Below are positions 53,293 through 62,282 of a stretch of DNA of 64,000 nt, one piece after another. The stretch is from assembly GCF_002944315.1 (NCBI RefSeq), contig NZ_CP024311.1:2704501-2768500 (forward strand). Direction: 5' to 3'. The position numbers and the translations under genes were made by a program. Position 1 is the first letter of the stretch; each line of letters begins with the position of its first letter. A model generated the notes under the pieces. It did no database searches. It was not told where the DNA came from and saw only the letters and a program-made list of their open reading frames with translations. Source of the stretch: Rhizobium sp. NXC24. GTDB taxonomy: Bacteria > Pseudomonadota > Alphaproteobacteria > Rhizobiales > Rhizobiaceae.

Positions 53293-55005
53293 TCAGCCCT
53301 TTTTCGCCTGAATATCGAGCACGCGGTTCGCCGCCGAGACGATCGCCTCGAGAGAAGCGGCGACGATGTTGGTATTGATCCCTGCACCGAAGAGCTTGCC
53401 GCCGGGATAGGAGGTCTCGACATAGGAGATTGCCGCGGCATTGGAGCCGTGCTGCAGCGAATGCTCGGAATAATCCTCGACCGACATCGGAATGCCGAGA
53501 TAGATCGAGAGGGCATTGATGAAGCCGTCGATCGGGCCGTTGCCGCGGCCTTCGATGCGCTTCACCTCGCCATTGTCGGTGATCTCCGCCGCGACGATAC
53601 GCTCGCCCTTATGCGCGGGATCGGCGAAGGTGTGGTGATCGACGAAGCGGATGCGAGCGTCGGACTGCGTCACGTAACGTTCGATGAAGTGATCGTAGAT
53701 GCGCCTCGACGGCAGCTCCTTGCCCTCTTCATCGGTGATGCGCTGGATCTCCTCGCGATATTCCACCTGCAGATTGCGCGGCAGGTTGAGCCCGTAATCC
53801 TGTTGCAGGATATAGGCGATGCCGCCCTTGCCCGACTGCGAGTTGATGCGGATAATCGCCTCGTAGGTACGGCCGACATCCTGCGGATCAATCGGCAGAT
53901 ACGGCACTTCCCAAACCGGATGGTTGGCGACCTTCGCCGCCTTCATGCCCTTGTTGATCGCATCCTGGTGCGAGCCGGAAAAGGCGGTGTAGACCAGCTC
54001 GCCGACATAAGGGTGACGCTCGCTGATCGCCATCTGATTGGAATATTCGAAGACTTCCTTCATGCGCTCGATGTTCGAGCAATCGAGCTCGGGATCGACG
54101 CCCTGCGTGAACATGTTCAGCGCCATGGTGACGACATCGACATTGCCGGTGCGCTCGCCATTGCCGAACAGCGTACCTTCAACACGGTCGGCGCCGGCCA
54201 TCAGGGCCAGTTCGGCAGCGGCAATACCGGTGCCGCGGTCATTGTGCGGATGCAACGAGATGATCAGATTTTCGCGGTTGTCGAGATTGCGGCACATCCA
54301 CTCGATCTGGTCGGCATAGATGTTCGGTGTTGCCATTTCGACGGTCGACGGCAGGTTGATAATCAGTTTGTTGTCCGGCGTCGGCTTCACCACCTCGATG
54401 ACGGCGTTGCAGATTTCCAGCGCCACTTCCAGTTCGGTGCCGGTAAAGCTTTCCGGTGAATATTCGAAGCGATAGCCCCCGCCCGCTTTGGCCGCCATGT
54501 CGGTGATCATCTTGGCCGCATCGACCGCGATCTCCTTGATGCCCTTCACATCCTTGGCGAACACCACGCGGCGCTGCAATTCGCTGGTGGAATTGTAGAA
54601 ATGCACGATCGGCTTGTTCGCGCCTTCGAGGGCCTCGAAGGTGCGGGTGATCAGCTCAGGGCGGCACTGCACGAGAACCTGCAGCGACACGTCGGCCGGC
54701 ACATTGCCGTGCTCGATGCACCAGCGGGCGAAATCAAAATCGGTCTGCGATGCCGACGGGAAACCGATCTCGATTTCCTTGAATCCCATCTCCAGCAACA
54801 GATGGAACATGCGCGCCTTGCGGTCGTGGCCCATCGGGTCGACCAGCGCCTGGTTGCCATCGCGCAAATCGACGGAGCACCAGATCGGCGCCTTGGTGAT
54901 GGTTTTCGAAGGCCAGGTTCGATCGGGAATATTGATCTGCGGGTAAGCGCGGTATTTCACCGCTGCCTCGGGCATGCCTTTGGGGGAATGGCTGTTCGCG
55001 TCCAT
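53293..55005 (-). CDS. leuA: 2-isopropylmalate synthase
   Basis: LeuA condenses acetyl-CoA with 2-ketoisovalerate, the first committed step of leucine synthesis. The 570-residue protein has the TIM-barrel catalytic part with SVDLRDGNQALVDPMG, the LHPHNDRGTGIAAAE metal-site histidines and GNGERTGNVDVV, and a C-terminal LeuA dimer domain (from about 440) that binds leucine for feedback inhibition. The length suits the type 2 form common in alphaproteobacteria. A leucine-rich short ORF lies about 160 bases upstream, and a terminator follows the stop. Confidence 0.96.
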   Translation of the reverse strand: MDANSHSPKGMPEAAVKYRAYPQINIPDRTWPSKTITKAPIWCSVDLRDGNQALVDPMGHDRKARMFHLLLEMGFKEIEIGFPSASQTDFDFARWCIEHGNVPADVSLQVLVQCRPELITRTFEALEGANKPIVHFYNSTSELQRRVVFAKDVKGIKEIAVDAAKMITDMAAKAGGGYRFEYSPESFTGTELEVALEICNAVIEVVKPTPDNKLIINLPSTVEMATPNIYADQIEWMCRNLDNRENLIISLHPHNDRGTGIAAAELALMAGADRVEGTLFGNGERTGNVDVVTMALNMFTQGVDPELDCSNIERMKEVFEYSNQMAISERHPYVGELVYTAFSGSHQDAINKGMKAAKVANHPVWEVPYLPIDPQDVGRTYEAIIRINSQSGKGGIAYILQQDYGLNLPRNLQVEYREEIQRITDEEGKELPSRRIYDHFIERYVTQSDARIRFVDHHTFADPAHKGERIVAAEITDNGEVKRIEGRGNGPIDGFINALSIYLGIPMSVEDYSEHSLQHGSNAAAISYVETSYPGGKLFGAGINTNIVAASLEAIVSAANRVLDIQAKKG

Positions 55006-55119
55006 GTTTCGTCTCTTCCTTTCCCGTCATTTGCCCCGCGTCTTAGCCGATCGTACGCGGCTTGGCGATGACAAATACGGACCCGCTACGGGGTATACTG
55101 TCGATTTTGGGGATATGTC

Positions 55120-55168
55120 GCGAGGAGCGATGGCCGGGCGGGCTCTACGGCCGCCGAGCGCTCCTCAA
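55120..55168 (-). promoter_or_regulatory. Large hairpin after the leuA leader ORF
   Basis: On the minus strand GAGGAGCG (55166-55159) pairs with CGCTCCTC (55129-55122), and GGCGG/CCGCC pair within. The left arm overlaps the leader stop codon, so the position of a ribosome at the stop or at the Leu codons would affect it. A clear T run is lacking, so the final terminator is not proven. Confidence 0.5.
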
Positions 55169-55290
55169 AGGACCCGGCAACCGCGCGTAAGGCCGAGAAG
55201 AAGAAGCGAAGTAAGGGCGCGCGTATTGTCACGCAGGGCAACGCGCCCGCGTGCAATCTGTTCGGAAATCTTTGCGCCAGTCGTCTTCAT
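55165..55290 (-). CDS. leuL: Putative leucine leader peptide of leuA
   Basis: The 41-codon ORF ends in RALTSLLLLGLTRGCRVL, with four Leu in a row and eight Leu in all, mostly CTT and CTC codons, typical of leucine attenuators. It lies directly ahead of leuA and is followed by a strong hairpin that overlaps its stop codon. Its ATG has no ribosome site; instead the best promoter places the transcript start at or next to the ATG, so it may be a leaderless ORF, as known for the rhizobial trpL. The leuL name is used by analogy. Confidence 0.7.
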   Translation of the reverse strand: MKTTGAKISEQIARGRVALRDNTRALTSLLLLGLTRGCRVL

Positions 55291-55297
55291 GGTCGCG

Positions 55298-55326
55298 CTT
55301 ATAGCCGCGCCATAAAAAAGAAGCAA
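55298..55326 (-). promoter_or_regulatory. Putative leuA promoter
   Basis: On the minus strand TTGCTT (55326-55321) and TATAAG (55303-55298) are 17 bases apart. The start site would be near 55291, next to the ATG of the leader ORF at 55290. The site begins nine bases after the benE stop codon. Confidence 0.6.
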
Positions 55327-55334
55327 CCCCTTGC

Positions 55335-56519
55335 TCACCGTTTGAGCACTTGCACCCCATGCGACAGCGCCATCATCAATCCGCCGGCGATCAGCCCCCA
55401 GAAGGCGCCCGAGATGCCACCGAAGGAAACGCCTGATGCCGTGACGAGGAAGGTGATCGCGGCCGCCTCGCGCGATTCCGCCTTTTGAAAAGCATTCATG
55501 GCAGAGTTGGACAAAGCGCCGACCAGCGCCAGGCCGGCGACAGCTTCGATCAGGATCGGCGGCGCCAGTGCCACGAAGGCGGTAACGGCGCCTGCCAGCA
55601 ATCCGAGGATGATGTAGACGACCCCCGCGGTGATTGCCGCCCAATAGCGCCGCTTTGGATCGGCATGGGCGTCCTGCCCGGCGCACATGGCGGCGGTGAT
55701 CGCGGCAAGATTGACGGCATGGCCGCCGAAGGGTGCGCTCAACAGCGAAAACAGGCCGGTCACGGCAAAGAGCGGGCCGGGCTTCGGATCATAGTGGTGG
55801 ACCTTCAGCACCGCGATGCCCGGAATATTCTGCGACGCCATGGTGACGATGAAAAGCGGCAGCGCGATGGAGACGAGGCCGGCGACCGTGAAGGTCGGCT
55901 TCACCAGTTCGAGGCTCGGCATCAGCGAATGCTCAAGCGATGCCAGCGCTCCATCGGGCACCTTCACGCCGAAAGCCAGCACCAGCGCAAAAGCGGCAAG
56001 CGCCGCCGGAACGGCCCAAAGCCGTTTGAAGGCCCCAACCACGATCCAGGCGATGATAATGGGCAGGCCAAGCAATGGATCGAAGGCGATGGCCTTCACA
56101 GGCGCAAAGCAAAGCCCGAGCAGGACGCCGGCAAGCATGGCGTTTGCCAGCGCCGCCGGAATAGCTGCGACGGCGCGTCCGAGCGGCCGGAACAGGCCGG
56201 CAATCACGATCAGCACCGCACAGATCAAAAAGGCGCCGACCGCCACCGGAAAGCCGCCCTCGATGGCGCCCGCACTCGCCAGAAGTGCTGCCCCCGGCGT
56301 CGACCAGGCAATGCTGACCGGCAGCCTTGTTGCCAGGCTGAGCACGATGGCGCAGAGCCCCATCGCGATCGACAGGGCCGTCAACCCGGACGCGGCCTGC
56401 GCATCCGTGGCGCCGACCGCCTGCAACCCATGCAGCACGACCGCGAAGGAACTGGCAAAGCCGACAAAGGCGGTAAGGCAGCCCATGAACAGGCTTTGGA
56501 CGGAAAAATCTTTGAGCAT
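55335..56519 (-). CDS. BenE family benzoate/H+ symporter
   Basis: The 394-residue inner-membrane protein has about twelve helices with the BenE pattern: the opening VQSLFMGCLTAFVGFASSFA, the central TMASQNIPGIAVLK motif conserved among BenE and nucleobase transporters, and FGGHAVNLAAITAAMCAG. BenE proteins take up benzoate or related aromatic acids, but no aromatic degradation genes are nearby, so the substrate is uncertain. It lies upstream of leuA on the same strand, with the leuA promoter just after its stop. The 306-base gap before the divergent DGPF gene shows no other gene. Confidence 0.88.
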   Translation of the reverse strand: MLKDFSVQSLFMGCLTAFVGFASSFAVVLHGLQAVGATDAQAASGLTALSIAMGLCAIVLSLATRLPVSIAWSTPGAALLASAGAIEGGFPVAVGAFLICAVLIVIAGLFRPLGRAVAAIPAALANAMLAGVLLGLCFAPVKAIAFDPLLGLPIIIAWIVVGAFKRLWAVPAALAAFALVLAFGVKVPDGALASLEHSLMPSLELVKPTFTVAGLVSIALPLFIVTMASQNIPGIAVLKVHHYDPKPGPLFAVTGLFSLLSAPFGGHAVNLAAITAAMCAGQDAHADPKRRYWAAITAGVVYIILGLLAGAVTAFVALAPPILIEAVAGLALVGALSNSAMNAFQKAESREAAAITFLVTASGVSFGGISGAFWGLIAGGLMMALSHGVQVLKR

Positions 56520-56825
56520 GGCGGCGGCTGGAGACTCGTGGATCCGGTGGAAAGCGCATGGAGCATCACAAGCGGCGGTCGTGCAAGTGCAGTTTGACGA
56601 AAGAATGCAGCGGTATCAGGCAACGCACGGGGTCAGCCGCATTTCGAGCGGACGGACTGCGGCGATTTTCGCCAGGGCAATCCGGGCCAGAGAGCGCCCC
56701 TCGATTGGCAGAAGAGCTTGAATAGGTATTGCGCACGAAACATCAAACTTGTGTAGTCAAACGCATCTAGGTTTCTGAATTTCAGTCGGCTGAAATCGAT
56801 AGGTGCGTAAAGGGGGGAACGATCC

Positions 56826-57209
56826 ATGTATTACGCTATCCTGGCCTACCACGAAGAGGGAGTGGTCGAATCCTGGACCAAGGAGGAGGATGCGGCGTTG
56901 ATGACCGAACTCCTGCAGGTGAATGATCGCCTCGTTCAGGAAAAGTCTCTGGGGCCGGCCGCGCGGCTTGGCCCGACCGAACGCGCGGTGACGCTGCGGG
57001 GCAAGGGTGCCGGCATCGTCACGGACGGCCCCTTTGCTGAAACCAAGGAGCAATTGCTGGGCTTCTATGTCGTGGATTTTCCAACGCTAGAGGCAGCGGT
57101 CGCAGCCGCGCGCGACCTCCGACGCGTCAATCCGACGGCAGTCTATGAGATCAGGCCGATTTCGCTTTATCTGCCCGGCGCGCCGCTGGTATCGCGGGAT
57201 GAGGAATAG
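56826..57209 (+). CDS. YCII-related (DGPF) domain protein
   Basis: The 127-residue soluble protein has the DGPF-type signature TDGPFAETKEQLLGFYVVD (about 61-79) and a second short strand AVYEIRPISLY. Family members are small enzymes or binding proteins of unknown function, often beside an ECF sigma gene, but none is adjacent here. A GGGGGGAAC site precedes the ATG. It is convergent with the clpP paralogue and shares a strong bidirectional terminator with it. Confidence 0.9.
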   Translation: MYYAILAYHEEGVVESWTKEEDAALMTELLQVNDRLVQEKSLGPAARLGPTERAVTLRGKGAGIVTDGPFAETKEQLLGFYVVDFPTLEAAVAAARDLRRVNPTAVYEIRPISLYLPGAPLVSRDEE

Positions 57210-57217
57210 CGCCAACA

Positions 57218-57260
57218 CAAAAGCGCCCTCGCCTGCCTTTGGGCAAACGAGGGCGCTTTG
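57218..57260. terminator. Bidirectional terminator between the DGPF and clpP genes
   Basis: AAAGCGCCCTCG at 57220-57231 pairs perfectly with CGAGGGCGCTTT at 57248-57259, with a 16-base loop. The terminal A and T runs allow it to end transcripts from both sides. Confidence 0.8.
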
Positions 57261-57281
57261 ACTGAGCAAAGAGCCGTCAGA

Positions 57282-57869
57282 TCAAATCTCGGCCTGCGAC
57301 GTCACGATCCGCGAAACCAGGCCGTAAGCCTTAGCCTCTTCCGCAGACAGCCAGTAGTCGCGGTCCGTGTCCTTGGCGATGCGCTCGACCGGCTGGCCGG
57401 TGGCTTCCGAGAAGATCTTGTTCAGGCGTTCGTTCATCTTGATGATCTCGCGAGCCTGAATTTCGATATCGGAGGCCATGCCGCGGGTACCGCCGGACGG
57501 TTGGTGCAGCAGGAAGCGGGTGTTCGGCAGGCAGATGCGGCGCTCCTTGGGGGCGGCGACGTAAATCAGTGCACCCGCGGAAGCGACCCAGCCGGAACCG
57601 ATCATCCAGACCTTCGGCTTGATGAACTTGATCATATCGTGAATGGAATCGCCGGATTCGACGTGGCCGCCGGGCGAATTCACGTAGATCCGGATATCCT
57701 CATCGCTGGCGGCCGCGAGTGCCACGAGCTGCGAGCAGACCTTCTGCGCCAGTTCCTGCGTAATGCCGCCATAGATGAAGATCGAGCGCGATTTGAAAAG
57801 ATTCGCCTCCGCGTCCTTGCCCAAGGGCAGCTCTTTCGTCTTTTCTTCCTGTTCGTCTTCGTCGTTCAT
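57282..57869 (-). CDS. clpP: ATP-dependent Clp protease proteolytic subunit (paralogue)
   Basis: The ATG at 57869 has GGAGA upstream and gives 195 residues. Catalytic residues are visible: Ser in [14 protein letters not shown], His in [11 protein letters not shown] and Asp in [14 protein letters not shown]. The Ser region differs from the usual ASMGAF of the main ClpP, so this is one of the extra ClpP paralogues that rhizobia carry. The main clpP is normally next to clpX and lon; here no Clp ATPase gene is adjacent. It probably forms mixed or specialised Clp complexes. Confidence 0.93.
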   Translation of the reverse strand: MNDEDEQEEKTKELPLGKDAEANLFKSRSIFIYGGITQELAQKVCSQLVALAAASDEDIRIYVNSPGGHVESGDSIHDMIKFIKPKVWMIGSGWVASAGALIYVAAPKERRICLPNTRFLLHQPSGGTRGMASDIEIQAREIIKMNERLNKIFSEATGQPVERIAKDTDRDYWLSAEEAKAYGLVSRIVTSQAEI

Positions 57870-58100
57870 TCGCAAGTCTCCAGCAGATGTATCCTACCGC
57901 ACATAATGCGACTCCATGCGTAAAACAATGCCGGAAAAAGGCAAGGCGTGAATAGCCAGGGAAAGCATGGCGTTATGGTTGCGGATTACCGAATTGTAAC
58001 TTGAAGAGGCTTTGAAAAGCCGGAATTCCATCCTACGTCAGGTGGGCGCGACGAGAATCGCGCCCGGAATTTGCAGCAACAGATCGCCAAGGAGGCCATC

Positions 58101-58883
58101 ATGTCGCCTGAAGAACGTCAAATGCTCGCTTCCCTCTTCGATCGCGTCCGCACTACGGCGAGCACCCAGCGCGATGCCGATGCGGAAGCCTTCATCAATC
58201 AATCGGTTCGCGAGCAGCCCTATGCGCCCTATTTCCTTGCGCAAGCCGTGCTCATACAGGAACAGGGCATGAAGGCTGCGGCCGACCGTATCCAGCAGCT
58301 CGAAGCACGCGTGCACGAGCTGGAACAGCAGGGCGCCGACACTCACCCGCAGGCCCAGAGCGGCAGCTTCCTCGGCGGCCTCGGCTCGCTGTTCGGCGGC
58401 AACCAGCAGCAGCGCGTCCCTGCTCCACAAGCCCCGCAGCAGCAGGGCCGTCTCTATGACGATTATGCCCGCAACGCTCCGCAACCGGGCCCATGGGGCG
58501 GCCAGCAACAGCCGACCGGTCCCTGGAACCCGCAGGCCGGCGCTCCCTCCGCGGGCGGCAGCTTCCTGCGCGGCGCCCTTGGCACGGCGGCAGGCGTTGC
58601 CGGCGGCGTGATGCTGGCGGAATCGCTCTCCAGCCTGTTCAGCCCGCATCTCGGCGGCACCGCGGCAGGCTCGGGCCTTGGCGGCCTTTTCGGCGGGACT
58701 TCCGCCAACGCAGCCGAACAGCCGGTTCAGGAAACGATCATCAACAACAACTATTTCGGCAACGACGACAAGAACGATCAGAACGACAATGATCAGACCA
58801 ATGTCGACTACGCCTCGAACGATCAGGACGACGACTACGATGATTCGTCGGACAATGGCGGCGACGACAGCTCGTTCGCGTAA
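58101..58883 (+). CDS. DUF2076 family protein with acidic, Asn-rich tail
   Basis: With the ATG at 58101 (AAGGAGG site) the protein is 260 residues. The N-terminal ~85 residues are the helical DUF2076 domain (SPEERQMLASLFDRVR, PYAPYFLAQAVLIQEQGM). The middle is Gly, Gln and Pro rich, with a hydrophobic Ala/Gly stretch (GTAAGVAGGVMLAESL), and the last ~50 residues are Asp and Asn repeats. Family members are predicted to sense ligands in the periplasm, yet no signal peptide is seen here. It is followed by a strong terminator. Confidence 0.85.
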   Translation: MSPEERQMLASLFDRVRTTASTQRDADAEAFINQSVREQPYAPYFLAQAVLIQEQGMKAAADRIQQLEARVHELEQQGADTHPQAQSGSFLGGLGSLFGGNQQQRVPAPQAPQQQGRLYDDYARNAPQPGPWGGQQQPTGPWNPQAGAPSAGGSFLRGALGTAAGVAGGVMLAESLSSLFSPHLGGTAAGSGLGGLFGGTSANAAEQPVQETIINNNYFGNDDKNDQNDNDQTNVDYASNDQDDDYDDSSDNGGDDSSFA

Positions 58884-58902
58884 TACCGATCGCCTCTAAT
58901 GA

Positions 58903-58938
58903 CAAAAGCCGCCCTCCCTTCGGAGGGGGGCTTTTTCA
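58903..58938 (+). terminator. Rho-independent terminator of the DUF2076 gene
   Basis: AAAAGCC-G-CCCTCC (58904-58917) pairs with GGAGGG-G-GGCTTTT around CTTC, followed by a T run. It also lies just beyond the queF stop codon and may serve both genes. Confidence 0.85.
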
Positions 58939-58941
58939 ATT

Positions 58942-59406
58942 TCAGCCACGCCCGCGATAGGGTTGCACGCCCTGATCCGGTAGCCACACGCCCTCGGGCG
59001 GCTTGCCCGTCTGCCAGAATACATCGATCGGGATACCGCCTCGGGGATACCAGTAGGCACCGATGCGCAGCCACTTCGGCTCCAGCAATTCGACCAGCCG
59101 CTTGGCGATGTAGATCGAGCAATCCTCATGGAAGGCGCCGTGGTTGCGGAAGGAATGCAGGAAGAGCTTCAGCGACTTCGATTCCACCAGCCATTCGTTG
59201 GGCACATAGTCGATGACGATATGAGCAAAATCCGGCTGTCCGGTCATCGGGCAGAGCGAGGTGAATTCCGGTGCGGTGAAACGCACGACATAGTCCGTGC
59301 CGGCATGGCCGGACGGCACTTTTTCGAGAACGGCAGCTTCGGGGTTCGCGGCCGTTTCGGTCTGGCTGCCGAGCATCGACAGGCCGGAAACATCCGTTGT
59401 AGGCAT
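58942..59406 (-). CDS. queF: NADPH-dependent 7-cyano-7-deazaguanine reductase
   Basis: QueF reduces preQ0 to preQ1 in queuosine synthesis. The 154-residue unimodular form has the catalytic Cys in [14 protein letters not shown] (near residue 52), the substrate-binding [16 protein letters not shown], then AFHEDC. It lies one base after the stop of the CDF transporter gene, so the two share a transcript; no preQ1 riboswitch can fit in that gap. Confidence 0.96.
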   Translation of the reverse strand: MPTTDVSGLSMLGSQTETAANPEAAVLEKVPSGHAGTDYVVRFTAPEFTSLCPMTGQPDFAHIVIDYVPNEWLVESKSLKLFLHSFRNHGAFHEDCSIYIAKRLVELLEPKWLRIGAYWYPRGGIPIDVFWQTGKPPEGVWLPDQGVQPYRGRG

Positions 59407-59407
59407 C

Positions 59408-60322
59408 TTAGGTCTCCTTGATCACTTTAACGCGGATGCCATGGGCCTTCTCGCCCTCGGGCTCCACGTGAATGGTTATTTCTGCGCCCGCATGGATCGC
59501 CCGTATGGCGTCTTCAAGGCGGTCGCAAATGCGATGGGCCTCGCGGACCGGCATCGCCGCTGGCACGACTAGGTGGAAGTCGACGAAAGTGACGGCACCC
59601 GCCCGGCGCGTCTTCAGATCATGCACGCCGAGAGAGCCGTTGGCATGCGTCGCGATCGCCTCCTTGATCACCGCTTCCTCTTCGGGCAGGACGGCCTTGT
59701 CCATCAGCCCGTCGATGGAATTGGAGATGACTTTCCAGCCTTGATAGAGAATGTTGACGGCGACGAGAATTGCAAGCACCGGGTCGAAGATCGGGTAGCC
59801 GGTGCCAAGCGCCAGCAGCAGGCCGATGAGCACACCAACCGACGTATAGACATCGGACATGATGTGCTGCCCATCCGCCGTCAGCGCCGGCGAGCGGTGT
59901 TCGTGCCCGGCGCGGATCAAAGTCAGTGCCCACAGGGCATTGATGATACCGGCGGCAAAGTTGATGGCAAGACCGAGGGCAGGCGCCTGCAGCGGTTGCG
60001 GATTGCTCAAATGCCCCACCGCCTCCTGTACGATCATCAGCGCAGCGACGACGATCATCGCACCCTCGGTGACGGCCGAGAGATATTCCGCCTTATGGTG
60101 GCCGAAGGGATGGTCATGATCCGCCGGCTTCTGCGCATAGCGGATGACGAAGAAAGCGATGAAAGCGGCCACGACATTGACGAAGGACTCCAGACCGTCC
60201 GACAACAGCGCGACGGAGCCCGTGACCCACCAAGCGACCATCTTCAGCGCCATGACGCCTAGCGATAGCGGAATGCCCCAGAGGGCCAGCCGCCGTATCG
60301 TCTGGTTGCCCTGTCCGTTCAT
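59408..60322 (-). CDS. Cation diffusion facilitator family transporter
   Basis: The ATG at 60322 gives 304 residues with six membrane helices and a cytosolic C-terminal domain (about 215-304). Metal-site residues include [12 protein letters not shown] (helix 2), [13 protein letters not shown] and the helix 5 region [15 protein letters not shown], so export of Zn, Fe, Mn or Co by proton antiport is likely. The terminal domain has HVEPEGE. It is co-transcribed with queF. A terminator-like hairpin lies in its 5' region at 60385-60426, so the gene may be attenuated. Confidence 0.92.
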   Translation of the reverse strand: MNGQGNQTIRRLALWGIPLSLGVMALKMVAWWVTGSVALLSDGLESFVNVVAAFIAFFVIRYAQKPADHDHPFGHHKAEYLSAVTEGAMIVVAALMIVQEAVGHLSNPQPLQAPALGLAINFAAGIINALWALTLIRAGHEHRSPALTADGQHIMSDVYTSVGVLIGLLLALGTGYPIFDPVLAILVAVNILYQGWKVISNSIDGLMDKAVLPEEEAVIKEAIATHANGSLGVHDLKTRRAGAVTFVDFHLVVPAAMPVREAHRICDRLEDAIRAIHAGAEITIHVEPEGEKAHGIRVKVIKET

Positions 60323-60384
60323 GCGTTTCTCCAATGCGGATGCGCGCCTGCATATGCGAACGAATTGCAAGAACCGCGCCATTC

Positions 60385-60426
60385 AAATGCAAAACCGCCC
60401 GCGCGAAAATCGCGCAGGCGGCTTAT
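60385..60426 (-). promoter_or_regulatory. Terminator-like hairpin in the CDF 5' region
   Basis: On the minus strand AGCCGCC-T-GCGCGA pairs with TCGCGC/GGGCGG arms around TTTT and ends in TTTTGC. A TTGACA-17-CATATG promoter match lies just upstream, so the hairpin is in the leader of the CDF gene. The rest of the 360-base gap to bluB holds no gene that I can see. Confidence 0.5.
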
Positions 60427-60603
60427 TGAGGCTCATATGATGCAGAATACACCATTTGTCAAAGGACGGCTCGGGCCTAGCGCATCACAATTTATCCCAA
60501 ATGGCCCGCTTAAACAAAGTCGAGCGGCAAGGGCGATTGCCGGCCGATCCTATGCTTGCCTGTGAAAATCATGATGGCACCTTCCCGTGCGAGCGCGCAC
60601 TGA

Positions 60604-61443
<840 letters not shown>

Positions 61444-61449
61444 TCAGCG

Positions 61450-62154
61450 CTAATCCATCTTAGTGGACGCGAAACGATCGCGATCATTATGCAGGCTGAG
61501 CGACAGCCGCAACATCCAGGGCAGCGCCGTCCATAGGCCCGAAGTCAATCCCGCTTGCCTCAACCCCGCCGCCGTCCACGTATTGCACCCCATCAGCGCA
61601 TTGAAATATCCCCGCGCCTCGAAGAATGCATCATTCTCGCTGTAGTTGCTACCCGGCAAGGACACCGGCCCGCTATCCGCCTGCACGAGACTGCCCAGGA
61701 TGAATTGCTGCAATCGCTTAAGCCCGCCGTCATCGATGTTGAGCACGGTCACACCGGGCGCACTTTCGGGTATCTCACCGGCCAGTTCCGCATGAATGAC
61801 AGACCGATCCAAGGTAAAGCTCTTCAGCACCGGCCCTGTCTTCAGATCCGCCCAGGTCCGCGTCTCGGTATAGAAACTCCTGCCGCCCCAGCCGAAAATG
61901 AGGTAGTGCAGGTTCGGGTTGTCGAGATCGAGCCCGGCTGTCCGCAGGAACGCAAAGCGGCTCAAGAGATCGGCATCGACGGGAATGGCGATATCCGTGT
62001 GGATGGGATTGCTGAGCACGAGGATGCGACGCGAGCGCTCCGGCACCGCCGGCCCATCATGCCAGAGCGGACGCGGCACCACGATGCCGAGGACGACGAT
62101 CACGACAAGCGCAAGTATCGCGATCAGAACGCGTTTGAATATCTTTGAAATCAC
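61450..62154 (-). CDS. DUF2459 family membrane-anchored protein
   Basis: The GTG at 62154 is chosen because the longer frame to 62259 would start upstream of the trpE terminator; it gives 234 residues. It has one N-terminal helix (LIAILALVVIVVLGIVV) and a periplasmic body with SNPIHTDIAIPVDAD, FGWGGRSFYTETRTW and the terminal GCNTWTAAGLRQAG, the conserved Asn and Cys region of DUF2459 (TIGR02117) proteins. The family is widespread in rhizobia and its function is unknown. It follows trpE(G) on the same strand but is separated by the terminator. Confidence 0.83.
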   Translation of the reverse strand: MISKIFKRVLIAILALVVIVVLGIVVPRPLWHDGPAVPERSRRILVLSNPIHTDIAIPVDADLLSRFAFLRTAGLDLDNPNLHYLIFGWGGRSFYTETRTWADLKTGPVLKSFTLDRSVIHAELAGEIPESAPGVTVLNIDDGGLKRLQQFILGSLVQADSGPVSLPGSNYSENDAFFEARGYFNALMGCNTWTAAGLRQAGLTSGLWTALPWMLRLSLSLHNDRDRFASTKMD

Positions 62155-62212
62155 CGACCGTAAGCCCCTACCGACATTGAATGTCTTCAGGGCTTGTTGG
62201 CCTCTTTCAAGG

Positions 62213-62250
62213 CAAAAAACATCCCCATGCACTTTTTTCGTGTGCACGGG
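62213..62250 (-). terminator. Rho-independent terminator of trpE(G)
   Basis: On the minus strand CCCGTGCAC (62250-62242) pairs with GTGCATGGG (62232-62224), one G-T pair included, around ACGAAAAAA; GATG and then TTTTTT follow. It lies about 35 bases after the trpE stop codon. Confidence 0.8.
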
Positions 62251-62282
62251 TTTGTTCAAGCATCAGTGGCTGCGATTTTGCG

